This document shows positions 17,552-26,841 of a stretch of DNA of 40,846 bases, piece by piece. Positions within the stretch are counted from its first letter, which is position 1. Each line of letters starts with the position of its first letter. The notes beneath the pieces were generated by a model that did no database searches, was not told the origin of the DNA, and was given only the letters and a program-made list of their open reading frames with translations. The DNA lies in contig JAMPAG010000019.1 in NCBI GenBank assembly GCA_023667365.1, positions 1 through 40,846 on the forward strand, in the 5' to 3' direction. A program made the position numbers and the translations under genes. Source of the DNA: a bacterium. Its GTDB lineage: Bacteria > Bacillota > Clostridia > Lachnospirales > Lachnospiraceae.

Positions 17552-19729
17552 TTACTCACCCACCTTATACGACATTGCCTCGACTACATTTCCGTCAACC
17601 GTCTGCTGTGTCCTGCTGTAGTTGACGTAAACCGTAACTCCGTTATCGTAAGTGACTTTTGTGACGCCGTTTGAAAGAATCTCATGTCCGACGATGTGCG
17701 CGCCCGCCACCTTTTCATTCAATGCCTGCAGCTCCTGCGTATACTCTATGATGGTGTCGCGGTATACACTGTACTCCGAGCTGTAAATATCGCAGGAATT
17801 CGTGTAGATCAGCTCTGCGGAGCTTTCCTTTGTGATGTAGAACGACGGATATGTTCCGGTCTCCACCATCTTTAAGAAGAACTCCTGCTTATTCGCCTCA
17901 AAGTTCACATACTCGGAATAGACCGGTATGACGCCCTTAAAGACGATGGATAAGAACGGTACGCTCTCGTCCTCGAAAATATAATTGGAGGTGTAAAGCG
18001 GCATATCGAGAAACGCGTCCGTATACTGCCACAGATAGGCAAACGGCTGTTCCAATACAAGCGCCGCATCTTCGTCCAGATCGCGCACCATGCTCTCATA
18101 GCTGTCCGCACAGTCATAGCGGGTGTAAACCTCTCCGCTGTAATTGTAGGAAAACAGCGTATTGCTGACGCCTGCCAGGCAGATCGTGTCAACGCCCTTC
18201 TTTAAGTAACTCGCCGCAAATTTATCGAGCAGCTTATCGCTTCTTGCCGGCGTTAAGTACATCATTTCCTCATAGACGTCCTTATGGGTATCCTCCGTAA
18301 AACGGCGTTTGTTAATCATCTTAATGACATTAAAGGTAGCGTTCTGTTCGTCGGGATTGATCCGCATCGCGTCGTTGTAAAGGTAAATCTGAATCCCATC
18401 CGCCGCCGCGTCCTGTATGAGCTTTGTCAAATCCGAGGTTCCGCCGATGCCGCCGTCCGCCTTATATTTGGAGATCGGCACATTGTAAAGCCCGCCTTTC
18501 TGCCAGCCCTTATATACGGTAAAGAGATCCGTCACGCCCTCGGAGGACAGATCGTCATATATCTCACGGACGTCATCCACCGTCGTCATCACGACCGCAG
18601 ACGTGCCGATCACCCAGCTCTCACGCTCCGTCCCAAGGAAATCCACCCGCGTGCGGTAGGAATCTTCCCTTTCGCTTAACAGCCCCCTTGTCATCAGATA
18701 ATCGCGGTAGGCATTCGCCATGCCGCAATAATCTGCTTCTCCGCCGGAGAGGAACAGGAAGCGGATCTGCAGATCGGAGTGGCTTCTATCCGCCTCCGCC
18801 GTCTTAAAAGAGCCGCTGCTCGAATTATTGCTCGTCGGCTGCGTGTAGAGACGCCGTTCCACAAACTTCGCATAAATCCGGTTATAATCCACATTCACGC
18901 CGTTCGGGTTTGCCTCGATCATGGCGCGCATCGCGCCCTCTTCCACGACCGCAAGGTACGCGATCTGATCGTCCGTGTGCGCAACGCCGTATACCGGCGC
19001 CGCCACCTTCTGCGCGTCGGTAATCATCTGGTACCTGCCCCACAAAAGGGACTCCACGACATTTTCCTGAAAACCGACGTCCGTTCCGTAAATCATGGCG
19101 GTATAGCCGCTGTTGAACCGCCCTTCCTTATCATCCAGATAAATGAGCGCCCCGTTTCCGTCCGGAATAAAGAGGTAGCCTTCCTTATCGTCCAGATAGG
19201 AACAACCCATAAACGGATAGATGCAGATCGTTCCGATCTGATAAGCGTCGCTGTCCTCCCGGATGGACTCGTCGGGGATCCGCGCCACCAGACCGTCCTC
19301 CTCCAAGCTGACCTCCAGCCTCATGCCAAGCTTGTAGGTATTCCAGTAAATGTCCGCCGTAAAACCGTTGGACGTATAGGTGATCGTCTTTGTGACGTTA
19401 TCGTTGAGTAAGTCCGCCTGCTTGGTGTCGTCGCTCTGATTGATCATCGTCAGCACAACCGCGGACTTCATGGCGCCGAGCCATGTGTTATTGTTGTTTC
19501 CGTCATCATAACTGATGGATGACTCCATATACGCGCCTGTCGTCTTGTCTTCCACAACGACGGATAAGTCCTCCTCGTTCATATAGAGCGCATAGCGCGC
19601 ATTCTCCGCCACAAACTGATGTCCGTTGATGTTCCCTGCCGCCTGCGTGCGCAGGACGGCGCCGGTTCCCATGTCGGGGACGAAAAGAAGAAGGATTACC
19701 GCCATCACCAGGCTGCATAGTTTTTTCAT
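17552..19729 (-). CDS. Secreted DUF5696-domain protein of the transport locus
   Basis: About 725 residues starting MKKLCSLVMAVILLLFVPD, a signal peptide to about residue 30 without lipobox cysteine. The start at 19729 has AAAAGG upstream and lies just after the stop of the NHL gene. An N-terminal beta-rich region (about 35-320) contains YALYMNEEDLSVVVEDKTTG, GYLFIPDGNGALIYLD and NSGYTAMIYGTDVG. A C-terminal alpha/beta region (about 350-640) has repeated strand-helix pattern (FTVYKGWQKGGLYNVPISKY, GIQIYLYNDAMRINPD) suggestive of a TIM barrel. I recognise DUF5696, recurrent beside sugar ABC transporters in Firmicutes. Whether it is a glycosidase or a binding partner is not known. It ends exactly at the next start codon. 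Confidence 0.8.
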   Translation of the reverse strand: MKKLCSLVMAVILLLFVPDMGTGAVLRTQAAGNINGHQFVAENARYALYMNEEDLSVVVEDKTTGAYMESSISYDDGNNNNTWLGAMKSAVVLTMINQSDDTKQADLLNDNVTKTITYTSNGFTADIYWNTYKLGMRLEVSLEEDGLVARIPDESIREDSDAYQIGTICIYPFMGCSYLDDKEGYLFIPDGNGALIYLDDKEGRFNSGYTAMIYGTDVGFQENVVESLLWGRYQMITDAQKVAAPVYGVAHTDDQIAYLAVVEEGAMRAMIEANPNGVNVDYNRIYAKFVERRLYTQPTSNNSSSGSFKTAEADRSHSDLQIRFLFLSGGEADYCGMANAYRDYLMTRGLLSEREDSYRTRVDFLGTERESWVIGTSAVVMTTVDDVREIYDDLSSEGVTDLFTVYKGWQKGGLYNVPISKYKADGGIGGTSDLTKLIQDAAADGIQIYLYNDAMRINPDEQNATFNVIKMINKRRFTEDTHKDVYEEMMYLTPARSDKLLDKFAASYLKKGVDTICLAGVSNTLFSYNYSGEVYTRYDCADSYESMVRDLDEDAALVLEQPFAYLWQYTDAFLDMPLYTSNYIFEDESVPFLSIVFKGVIPVYSEYVNFEANKQEFFLKMVETGTYPSFYITKESSAELIYTNSCDIYSSEYSVYRDTIIEYTQELQALNEKVAGAHIVGHEILSNGVTKVTYDNGVTVYVNYSRTQQTVDGNVVEAMSYKVGE

Positions 19730-19736
19730 TTTCCTT

Positions 19737-21785
19737 TTAGCTGCCAATCCGATACACCACCTCTCCGAATACCGACTGCAGGAAATCAAATACCTGCGAC
19801 CACAGTACGTAAATGATAAATGCCAGGAGACATGCGATCAGGATCGTAAAGATCGTCAGACCGATGATCTTGAACGTTTCCTTGACCTTGTAGTTATTGA
19901 TCTCCTTGATCGCAATGAAGATCAGCACCGCGATCCATACCAGCATGAACAGGTTGGCAAAATCGATAAAGAACACTTCGTTGTAAGTCACAACATGGCT
20001 TAACAGGAAGATAAACGGCATAAATACCAGATACGGCGCTAAGCTGTAAATAAACGAGCAGTAAATATGCCTGATCTTTCCTTCGCCTTCGTTGATCGTA
20101 CACATCAGATAATTACATCCGACCACCAGCACAAGCACGATCACAATCAACCCAATATCGGAAAAAATATCATAGCTGCCCTCCCGCACGGTCTTTAACA
20201 AAAATCCGCAGAAATATTTGTTAATGATGTAGAACAACATGAACAGGACAAGCAGGATATTCGCGCTGAGCAGGGAAACTCTTCCCTCCCGCTTAATGCC
20301 GTAACAGCCGTCGATCGGATGCCGCATATAGTAAAACATGTACCGCAGTTCCCTTAAAATCTTTATGTCGCCCGCCTTATGCATGACCGCGCGCGGTTTG
20401 TCAAGAATATGCTTTTTCCGATCCAGTACATCGATGACTTTCTTTAACACAAACAGGACAACCAGAATGATGATGACCGCCGCAAGGTTGTGCTTCAACC
20501 AGTTGTTCCGGATTTCCCAGAACGCGTCGGAATATCCGTCATAATCCTTTGCCAGTCTCGCGTAAGACACCGCATCACTGTAATTTTCTTCTTTATAGAG
20601 CGCTCTGCCCATCGCCATATTGGCGTAGTCAAAGAGGTTGTTCATTCTGAGCACCTCTGTGAGCGGCTCCTTGCTCTGCGTGTAACGTCCCTTGGAAAAC
20701 AGGTAGAGCGCCTCGTGCAGATAATTGGTAAACTCGGTCGGCTCATAGACCTGAATCTGCGCCTTATCGGAATCAAGCACGTAAATCTTGTCATCCGTTC
20801 CGACCTGAATCGCTTCCACCTTCGTGCTCAAACCGATCCGCTGCTGCCCGTCGTCGCTGCCGCCGAATACAAAGAGCAGTTCGCCCTCGTTGTTGTATTC
20901 GTAGATGTAGCCCATCTGCGACGCCACAAATACATTGTCGTGATTGCCGACCGCAACCGCCGCAGGCACTTCCTCGTAAGCGTCCGGCTCGATCATGTTG
21001 ATGCCGGCAATGTTGAGCCGCTTTAAGGTGTCGTCGCCCTCGCCTCTCGTGACCGTATAGATCAGACCTTTTTCGTCGATCGCCATGTTATCGGGCGTCG
21101 CCGGAATATTGCCCTGCGATTTTGCCCTCTGCGCATCCGTCTGGATGGAACGCCAGATAATGTTCCAAAGCGAAGGATCCGTGCTGTTCGTACCGAAATA
21201 TCCGAGGAACGTTCCGCCTTCCACGGGACTGATCTGTACGATACCGTTCGTGTTGGACTCGCAGATGACATACATGGTTCCCGCCTCATTGGCAATGACC
21301 TTCAGCGGCAGGAAATCCTGCGTCTCGCCGTAGAGCGGCGCCGTCGGTTTCCCGTAGGTATGGATCAGTTCCCCATCCGCATCGAACACGAATACCGATC
21401 TGGCATCACGGTCCGCCACATAGCAGATGTGCTCCGGCGTTACATAGAGACCGCGCGGGTTGACCAACACCCCTTCTCCGAAGGTGCGGATCAGATCCGC
21501 CTCCATATCGGACACGACCACACGCGCGTTCCCGCTGTCCAATATGTACATATACCCGTCGTCCAACAGGGTAAAATCCGTCGGGGCGTTCATTGCTTCT
21601 TCCCCGATCTTCGTAATGGTCTCATAGGGCAGATATGCCGTCTGTGTCTCCGACACATATCCGTAACCGTCCACCGTATACGTCTTGTACGGCGCGTCCG
21701 CCTGCACGATGAGCGTATCCGCCGACACCGTAAAGGCAATGAGGAGCGCTGTCAATGAAATGATACACTTTTTTATTTTTTTCAT
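19737..21785 (-). CDS. NHL-propeller / TPR / Yip1-like membrane protein
   Basis: 682 residues. The signal peptide is about 1-29. An extracytoplasmic beta-propeller of NHL type (about 60-350) shows repeats such as DGYMYILDSGNARVVVSD, EHICYVADRDARSVFVFDAD and DKIYVLDSDKAQIQVYEP. A TPR-like pair follows (about 370-430, FSKGRYTQSKEPLTEVLR and YKEENYSDAVSYARLAKDY), then a transmembrane helix (about 440-458) and a Yip1-like region with four or five helices ending near 680, including MRHPIDGCYGIKREGRVS. AGAGGG precedes ATG 21785. It sits between two permease pairs and is translated with DUF5696 (7-base gap). Likely a membrane scaffold or sensor for the importer. Function is inferred from domains only. 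Confidence 0.85.
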   Translation of the reverse strand: MKKIKKCIISLTALLIAFTVSADTLIVQADAPYKTYTVDGYGYVSETQTAYLPYETITKIGEEAMNAPTDFTLLDDGYMYILDSGNARVVVSDMEADLIRTFGEGVLVNPRGLYVTPEHICYVADRDARSVFVFDADGELIHTYGKPTAPLYGETQDFLPLKVIANEAGTMYVICESNTNGIVQISPVEGGTFLGYFGTNSTDPSLWNIIWRSIQTDAQRAKSQGNIPATPDNMAIDEKGLIYTVTRGEGDDTLKRLNIAGINMIEPDAYEEVPAAVAVGNHDNVFVASQMGYIYEYNNEGELLFVFGGSDDGQQRIGLSTKVEAIQVGTDDKIYVLDSDKAQIQVYEPTEFTNYLHEALYLFSKGRYTQSKEPLTEVLRMNNLFDYANMAMGRALYKEENYSDAVSYARLAKDYDGYSDAFWEIRNNWLKHNLAAVIIILVVLFVLKKVIDVLDRKKHILDKPRAVMHKAGDIKILRELRYMFYYMRHPIDGCYGIKREGRVSLLSANILLVLFMLFYIINKYFCGFLLKTVREGSYDIFSDIGLIVIVLVLVVGCNYLMCTINEGEGKIRHIYCSFIYSLAPYLVFMPFIFLLSHVVTYNEVFFIDFANLFMLVWIAVLIFIAIKEINNYKVKETFKIIGLTIFTILIACLLAFIIYVLWSQVFDFLQSVFGEVVYRIGS

Positions 21786-21803
21786 TGTTTACCCTCTCAT
21801 TTC

Positions 21804-22682
21804 TTACTTGATACCGGAATGCGCCATCGTGTTCATCACGTTCTTCTGCAGGATACAGAAGAGGATCAGGTTCGGCAGGAACATAATGAGCGATGCTGCC
21901 GCCGACACACCCTGACCGGCTACGGTATTGGTTGTCGTGGTACTTGTCAATGTGTTCATATAAAATGCAAGTGATTTTAAGCTGTCGTCATTGATATAGT
22001 AGTTCGCCGCCTCAACATTTGGCCACACCTGCTGGAATACAAGGATCGCCGCCGTCGCGATCGCGGGCTTAATCATCGGCAAAATAATCTTTCGGTAAAT
22101 CTGGAATTCCTTCGCGCCGTCCATGTACGCGGCTTCAATCAGCGAATCCGGCACCTGATCGACGAACTGTTTCACCAGGAACAGCGCGACCGGCAGCGGG
22201 ATCAGCGGTAAAATTTCCGCCCAGTACGTATCAATGAGTCCGAGCTTATTGACGATCAGGTATCTCGGTATCATGACCGCGACCGGAACGAACATCAGCG
22301 CGAACTGGTTGATCTGAAGCATGGCGCTTCTTCCCTTGAATTTCAGCTTGGAAAGCGCATATGCCGCCGCCGTGGAAAAAAACAGGGAGGCGAACACGAC
22401 CACCGCCGTGATCATAATACTGTTAAACACATATTTACTTAGAGGTATTCCCGCGGAGCGCGACGCCTTGAACAGTTTTCTGAAATTGTCCAGCGTCGGA
22501 TGCGTCGTAATGAATTTCGGCGGGAAAGCGAAAAGCTCTTCCATCGGCTTAAACGCGTGAAAAATGATAAACACGATCGGCAGTCCCGTGATGAGTACGA
22601 GCGGAACGACAAAAAGGTATAATTTGATCTGTCCTTTCTCAAACTTATCCGGATTCATTCTATGTCCTTTATAAGCAGCCAT
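21804..22682 (-). CDS. Carbohydrate ABC transporter permease, MalG/AraQ type
   Basis: 292 residues with six predicted helices. The EAA loop reads LIEAAYMDGAKEFQIYRKIILPMIKPAI. The first external loop includes AFPPKFITTHPTLDNFRKLF, a common MalG-class signature. The C terminus NVMNTMAHSGIK resembles the usual MalG-like end. GGGAG precedes ATG 22682 and the partner permease ends 18 bases upstream. Second subunit of transporter pair A. Confidence 0.93.
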   Translation of the reverse strand: MAAYKGHRMNPDKFEKGQIKLYLFVVPLVLITGLPIVFIIFHAFKPMEELFAFPPKFITTHPTLDNFRKLFKASRSAGIPLSKYVFNSIMITAVVVFASLFFSTAAAYALSKLKFKGRSAMLQINQFALMFVPVAVMIPRYLIVNKLGLIDTYWAEILPLIPLPVALFLVKQFVDQVPDSLIEAAYMDGAKEFQIYRKIILPMIKPAIATAAILVFQQVWPNVEAANYYINDDSLKSLAFYMNTLTSTTTTNTVAGQGVSAAASLIMFLPNLILFCILQKNVMNTMAHSGIK

Positions 22683-22700
22683 CTTGTTCTCCCTCCCCTC

Positions 22701-23606
22701 TTAATCTTCACCGAACAGCTTCTTGGATATGGCTGAGAATACCTGTACGATCAGCAGCAGCACGACCGAGGTCGCCGCCGCGTATCCCATCTCATATCGG
22801 ATAAAGCCGTAGTCCTCAATGTGGTTGACGATGAGCTGCGCCGCGTAGCCGGGCGTTGGATTGCCCGCTAAGAGCGTACTGATCTGTCCGTTCTGGAAGG
22901 CTCCTACGATCTGCATGACCGCCGCAAAGAGCATCTGCGGCTTCATGCTGGGAATCGTCACATAGATCATTTCCTGGAAACGGTTCTTTACGCCGTCGAT
23001 CGCCGCCGCCTCATAGAGGGATTCATCCACATTTAAGAGTCCGGCAAGGATCGCTAAGAAGCCGACGCCCATGCTCGACCATAAACCGATGATAATGACG
23101 ATCGGAAGTAAGTAATCCGTGTTGACCAGCCAGATGATCGGTTCGTTGATCGCGCCGATGTCCATGAGCCAGCTGTTGATATATCCTGTCTGATCGCCCG
23201 TAAACATGATCTTCCAGAGCACCGTCATCGCCACACCGGTCGTCATAGTCGGCGAGTAGAGCACCAGCGCAAAGATCGTACGCGGTATTTTGGACAGATT
23301 CGCCAGCGCCCATGCGAGCAGGAACGACAGCACGTAGCCGCCGACGCCGACAATCAATGCGTACTTGACCGTATTCGGCAATACGTACTGCATGAACGTA
23401 TCGTCGCTGGTGATCAGATTGATGTAATTGAGCAGTCCCACCGCTTCCGGAAACTGAATGGCGTTAAAGTTCGTAAATGACAGAATGACCGCCATGATAA
23501 CCGGAGCCAGTATAAATACAATGAACAGAGCCGCATACGGAAATACAAAGAAATAACCATTTTTATTAAAATGCGACTTACTGCCTACCTTTGATTTTTT
23601 CAGCAT
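22701..23606 (-). CDS. Carbohydrate ABC transporter permease, MalF/UgpA type
   Basis: About 301 residues starting [23 protein letters not shown] 23606 is preferred because GGGGAGAGG is correctly spaced and because the longer frame would overlap the upstream gene. Six helices are predicted. The EAA loop is [29 protein letters not shown]. It begins 13 bases after the stop of the large binding-protein fusion, indicating that this pair works with that protein. Confidence 0.93.
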   Translation of the reverse strand: MLKKSKVGSKSHFNKNGYFFVFPYAALFIVFILAPVIMAVILSFTNFNAIQFPEAVGLLNYINLITSDDTFMQYVLPNTVKYALIVGVGGYVLSFLLAWALANLSKIPRTIFALVLYSPTMTTGVAMTVLWKIMFTGDQTGYINSWLMDIGAINEPIIWLVNTDYLLPIVIIIGLWSSMGVGFLAILAGLLNVDESLYEAAAIDGVKNRFQEMIYVTIPSMKPQMLFAAVMQIVGAFQNGQISTLLAGNPTPGYAAQLIVNHIEDYGFIRYEMGYAAATSVVLLLIVQVFSAISKKLFGED

Positions 23607-23619
23607 ATTTCCTCTCCCC

Positions 23620-26595
23620 TTAACGTTCCATGATCTCACGGACCTGTTCTACCGACGGTATCAGATATTCCTTGAGCACATTGCCGTCCGCGTCGATATA
23701 GCCGAATTCCTCCAGTTTCCGCTGCGTCTCTCTGTTGACGATCTTTACCACATCGTCCACACGGGATCGCAGATTCTTTCCGTTGACGACCACATCGTTG
23801 AACGCGTTGGAAAGCTCGCGCTCCAACATGTAGCTTCCTAACAGACGGGGCGCTTCCAGAATGTTTTCCGCCTGTTCCATGATCGTCTGCTTATGCTCCG
23901 TCGGGTACGGCAGTTCGCCAAACGCCTCTAAGTTGGCGGTCGGCCAGATATACTCGTCGCCGTACATGATCTGTAAACGCTGTCCGAACTCCGCCTGCAC
24001 CTCGGTCCTGGACCACCATTCCATAAATTTCCATGCCTGCTGCTCACGCGCATCATCGGAGTGGAACATGACCGTGCTCTCCGCGCCGCCGCTCATATAC
24101 CGTTTCATTTCTCCCGTCTCTTCATCGACGACGCCGGGAACCAGAGAAATCTCCCAGGAATTTGCAATCTCCGGTGCGGCGTTCAAGATCAGGTTGTAGG
24201 AGTTGAAGTCCGCAATGCCGATCGGTAAGTCCCCGTTTCTAAAGTGCTGATAAAAGTTCGGAATATCCACCGGCATGTTGTAGAGTGTAAACAGCTCCGT
24301 CAGCTGCGTGAAGCCTTCGATCGTCTCCTCGCTGTCCACCGTTACTTCCATCGCCGTCCTTCCGTACAGCGTACCGCCATTCTGGAAGATCAGCGGCGTT
24401 GTGCCGTGGAAGTTACGCATAACGAGCATGGATGCGGTCGGATAATAAATATTTAATCCGCGCATCTGTAAGTCGGGCAGCATCCCGATCAGCTCATCCA
24501 TGGTCTCGGGCGGTTCCAATCCCAGCTTTTCTAAAATATCCGTGCGGCAGAACATGACGTAGAAGTTCATCGTCTCCGGCAGGGAGTAGAAACCATCCCC
24601 GATCACGGAAGAAACCAAAATTCCTTCACTGTATCTGCCAAATACTTCTTTATAATTATCAAACTTTGTCAGATCGACCAGCGCGCCGCGGATACCAAGT
24701 TCAAACGGGATCGAATAGTTGATGCCCGTCGCAATATCCGGCGTGTCCCCCGACGCGTTCGACAACACGAGCTTATTCGCATCCGTCATGATGGACAAGT
24801 CCACCTCAATCCCCGTCTGCGCCGTAAACTGCTCGTCGATCATTTTCTGCATAATCTCCACGTACTGTCTCGGACGGTTCACCCACACCTGAATGTGGGA
24901 CGCATCCGCATTGCTTGCCGAGTAGGACTGACCGAAGAAGGAATACACAAATCTCTTTAAGGACATCCAGATTCCCTCGAAGAAATTTAATCCTCTCGGC
25001 AGCTTCGCGCCTTCCTGATAAACATAGATCCGGTCGATCGCCAAGTTGTTATCGTTGATCAGATCGATGAAGTTCGCGATCTGGGTATTGATGGAATTGA
25101 CGCTCGTGGAAAGCTCCGCCACGCGGTAAATCAGCTCGTTCGGCTCATCCCCAAGGCTCTTTAACTGTTTTGCCGCAATGATCAGGTACGCGAACGCCGC
25201 CACATCCTCCGGATCGTCCACATCCACATACTGCGTCGCCATATCCGCAACCTCATAAAGACCGTCCACCCAGCTGTACAGGCGGTCCTGCACATCCGGG
25301 ATGTATCGCGTCAGTTTCAGATCGCGGTACTTATCTTTTTTCGTGCCCGCAACTTTTGTTACCTCAAGCGACAGGTCGTTGATGCCGCTCATAATCTCGT
25401 CAACCCGTTCCAACGCATAGCGGAGATTGTCGGCGCTGATCGTAAGGGAAATGGTATGATAACCCTCCTCCAGATAAACGCTTAACCGTTCTCCGTCGTC
25501 ATCCGTCAAGGACGTCGTCTTATATTTTGTCGTATATTCCATGGGATAGTTCTGAAATGCCGTATTCGGGATCTGTCCGTCAATGCGCCAGTCCACGAAT
25601 ACCGGGAAGTCATTTTTTTCCGATTGCAGATAGTTCGCGCCGATATAATACCAGCCCGCCCGTTCCACCTGGAACCGATAGGTGACCTCCTGCCCCGCCG
25701 TCTTAAAGGAATCGGCGTCCACCGTATTTAACACCGTATCCCTTGCGGAAAGAGGATATAAAGAAGAATCATATTCGCCGGTCGCATGAATCGCGGAATC
25801 GTTGCGGGCGTAGAAATCTTCTCCCTGAATGGTGATGAGCTCGCTTCCTTCCGCTTTCTGCGAACCCGAATAAGCCGCAACGCTCTGCGGCGCATTCAGC
25901 GTGATATTGCCGAACAGGAAGCTGCCCTCATTGACCGTGAATGTAAAGGTATGTACGCCTTCCGTCAGTTCCACCAGCAGCGGTTCGGAATAGCGGTAGC
26001 TCGTATCCATCAGATACTTGCTCTCCCACTGGATCTTTTTATCCGGAAGCGATACGATCTCGTTGCCGTAGCGGTCCAGCTCTATATCTCCCTCCGAAAC
26101 CCATGTCGTCTCAAACGTCAGGTTTCTCATTTCATAAAAGGGGTATGCGCCGTCCACCATCATCGAGAACTCGATCGGCAGGATCGAGCTGTCATAGGAA
26201 AGATAGTCAAATCCGATCCAATAAAGTCCGGTCTGCGGCACTTGGACCGTCACGTCGAACTTCTCGCCGCCCTGCACATCGACAACCCCATTGTCATAGC
26301 CCCTGTTATCCGCCGCAAGCTGGTCACTGTATGCCTCGTTCAAAATCTCATCCATGGCAAAACAGACCTGCTCGCCGCCGTATACGGGCGCTGTGTAATT
26401 TGCACTGATGTTCGTATAATTGGACGTCAGTCTCTCTACACTGAAGTTTTCTCCCGCTGCGGGCATTTCCGCCGAACCGGATGTCTCATCTTCGGCCGCA
26501 GATACCTGCGGCATTTCCCCGGTCTGCGCTCCCTCAAGCGTGATGACTGCCGCCAATATCAGCGCTGCAATTCTTTTCCATTCCCTCCGTGCCAT
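23620..26595 (-). CDS. Giant solute-binding protein fused to two carbohydrate-binding-like domains
   Basis: 991 residues, about twice the usual binding-protein length. The N-terminal signal sequence (about 1-34) has no lipobox cysteine, so it is secreted or N-terminally anchored. Two related beta-sandwich domains follow: one at about 60-245 ([20 protein letters not shown], ending [22 protein letters not shown]) and one at about 260-400 ([19 protein letters not shown], ending [18 protein letters not shown]), like family 35/6-type binding modules. An alpha-helical linker spans about 405-575. A complete family 1 solute-binding domain fills about 585-975 ([47 protein letters not shown]). GGAGG precedes ATG 26595. 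It would hold polymer or long oligomers and pass them to the permeases 21804-23606. Confidence 0.88.
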   Translation of the reverse strand: MARREWKRIAALILAAVITLEGAQTGEMPQVSAAEDETSGSAEMPAAGENFSVERLTSNYTNISANYTAPVYGGEQVCFAMDEILNEAYSDQLAADNRGYDNGVVDVQGGEKFDVTVQVPQTGLYWIGFDYLSYDSSILPIEFSMMVDGAYPFYEMRNLTFETTWVSEGDIELDRYGNEIVSLPDKKIQWESKYLMDTSYRYSEPLLVELTEGVHTFTFTVNEGSFLFGNITLNAPQSVAAYSGSQKAEGSELITIQGEDFYARNDSAIHATGEYDSSLYPLSARDTVLNTVDADSFKTAGQEVTYRFQVERAGWYYIGANYLQSEKNDFPVFVDWRIDGQIPNTAFQNYPMEYTTKYKTTSLTDDDGERLSVYLEEGYHTISLTISADNLRYALERVDEIMSGINDLSLEVTKVAGTKKDKYRDLKLTRYIPDVQDRLYSWVDGLYEVADMATQYVDVDDPEDVAAFAYLIIAAKQLKSLGDEPNELIYRVAELSTSVNSINTQIANFIDLINDNNLAIDRIYVYQEGAKLPRGLNFFEGIWMSLKRFVYSFFGQSYSASNADASHIQVWVNRPRQYVEIMQKMIDEQFTAQTGIEVDLSIMTDANKLVLSNASGDTPDIATGINYSIPFELGIRGALVDLTKFDNYKEVFGRYSEGILVSSVIGDGFYSLPETMNFYVMFCRTDILEKLGLEPPETMDELIGMLPDLQMRGLNIYYPTASMLVMRNFHGTTPLIFQNGGTLYGRTAMEVTVDSEETIEGFTQLTELFTLYNMPVDIPNFYQHFRNGDLPIGIADFNSYNLILNAAPEIANSWEISLVPGVVDEETGEMKRYMSGGAESTVMFHSDDAREQQAWKFMEWWSRTEVQAEFGQRLQIMYGDEYIWPTANLEAFGELPYPTEHKQTIMEQAENILEAPRLLGSYMLERELSNAFNDVVVNGKNLRSRVDDVVKIVNRETQRKLEEFGYIDADGNVLKEYLIPSVEQVREIMER

Positions 26596-26639
26596 ACGAA
26601 CCTCCTTACTTCCTGTGGAACCTGTTTTTCTGACTTTAT

Positions 26640-26715
26640 GAGACTTCCAAGAGTATTGGGTAATCTACGATTACCCAATACTCTAAAGAAACCTAGGTTT
26701 CTTGTTTGGAAACTC
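26640..26715 (-). promoter_or_regulatory. Nested inverted-repeat element upstream of the giant binding-protein gene
   Basis: Minus strand: GAGTTTCCAA pairs imperfectly with TTGGAAGTCTC as an outer stem. Inside are the palindrome AAGAAACCTAGGTTTCTT (26686-26703) and a 16-bp perfect hairpin AGAGTATTGGGTAATC/GATTACCCAATACTCT (26650-26684). The layout (outer stem plus two hairpins) is the same as at 11998-12113, with unrelated stem sequences. It is a leader candidate for the transport operon 45 bases before the start codon. Confidence 0.5.
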
Positions 26716-26743
26716 TTTTACCTACGGAAATTTTACAATCCGT

Positions 26744-26841
26744 GAAGAACTGCCCGCGGCATTTCTTCGAAAGCGCGCGAAGCGCGATTTTTTTACTTAT
26801 AGTAACTTTTGCAAATCCGGAAGAATCTGCTTCGCAGATTC
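26744..26841 (-). terminator. Hairpin cluster after the GH51 gene
   Basis: In minus-strand order: GAATCTGC/GCAGATTC (26823-26841, touching the stop codon), then CGCGC/GCGCG around TTC (26774-26786), then GAAGAAATGCC/GGCAGTTCTTC-like (26744-26768). The middle part AAAAATCGCGCTTCGCGCGC recurs after trxA and spoVAD. Together these can end or attenuate the GH51 transcript before the transport genes. Confidence 0.55.

Noticed and set aside
25786..26745. 319-codon plus-strand open frame
   Set aside because: It is antisense to the giant binding-protein gene, has no ribosome site and no recognisable domain.
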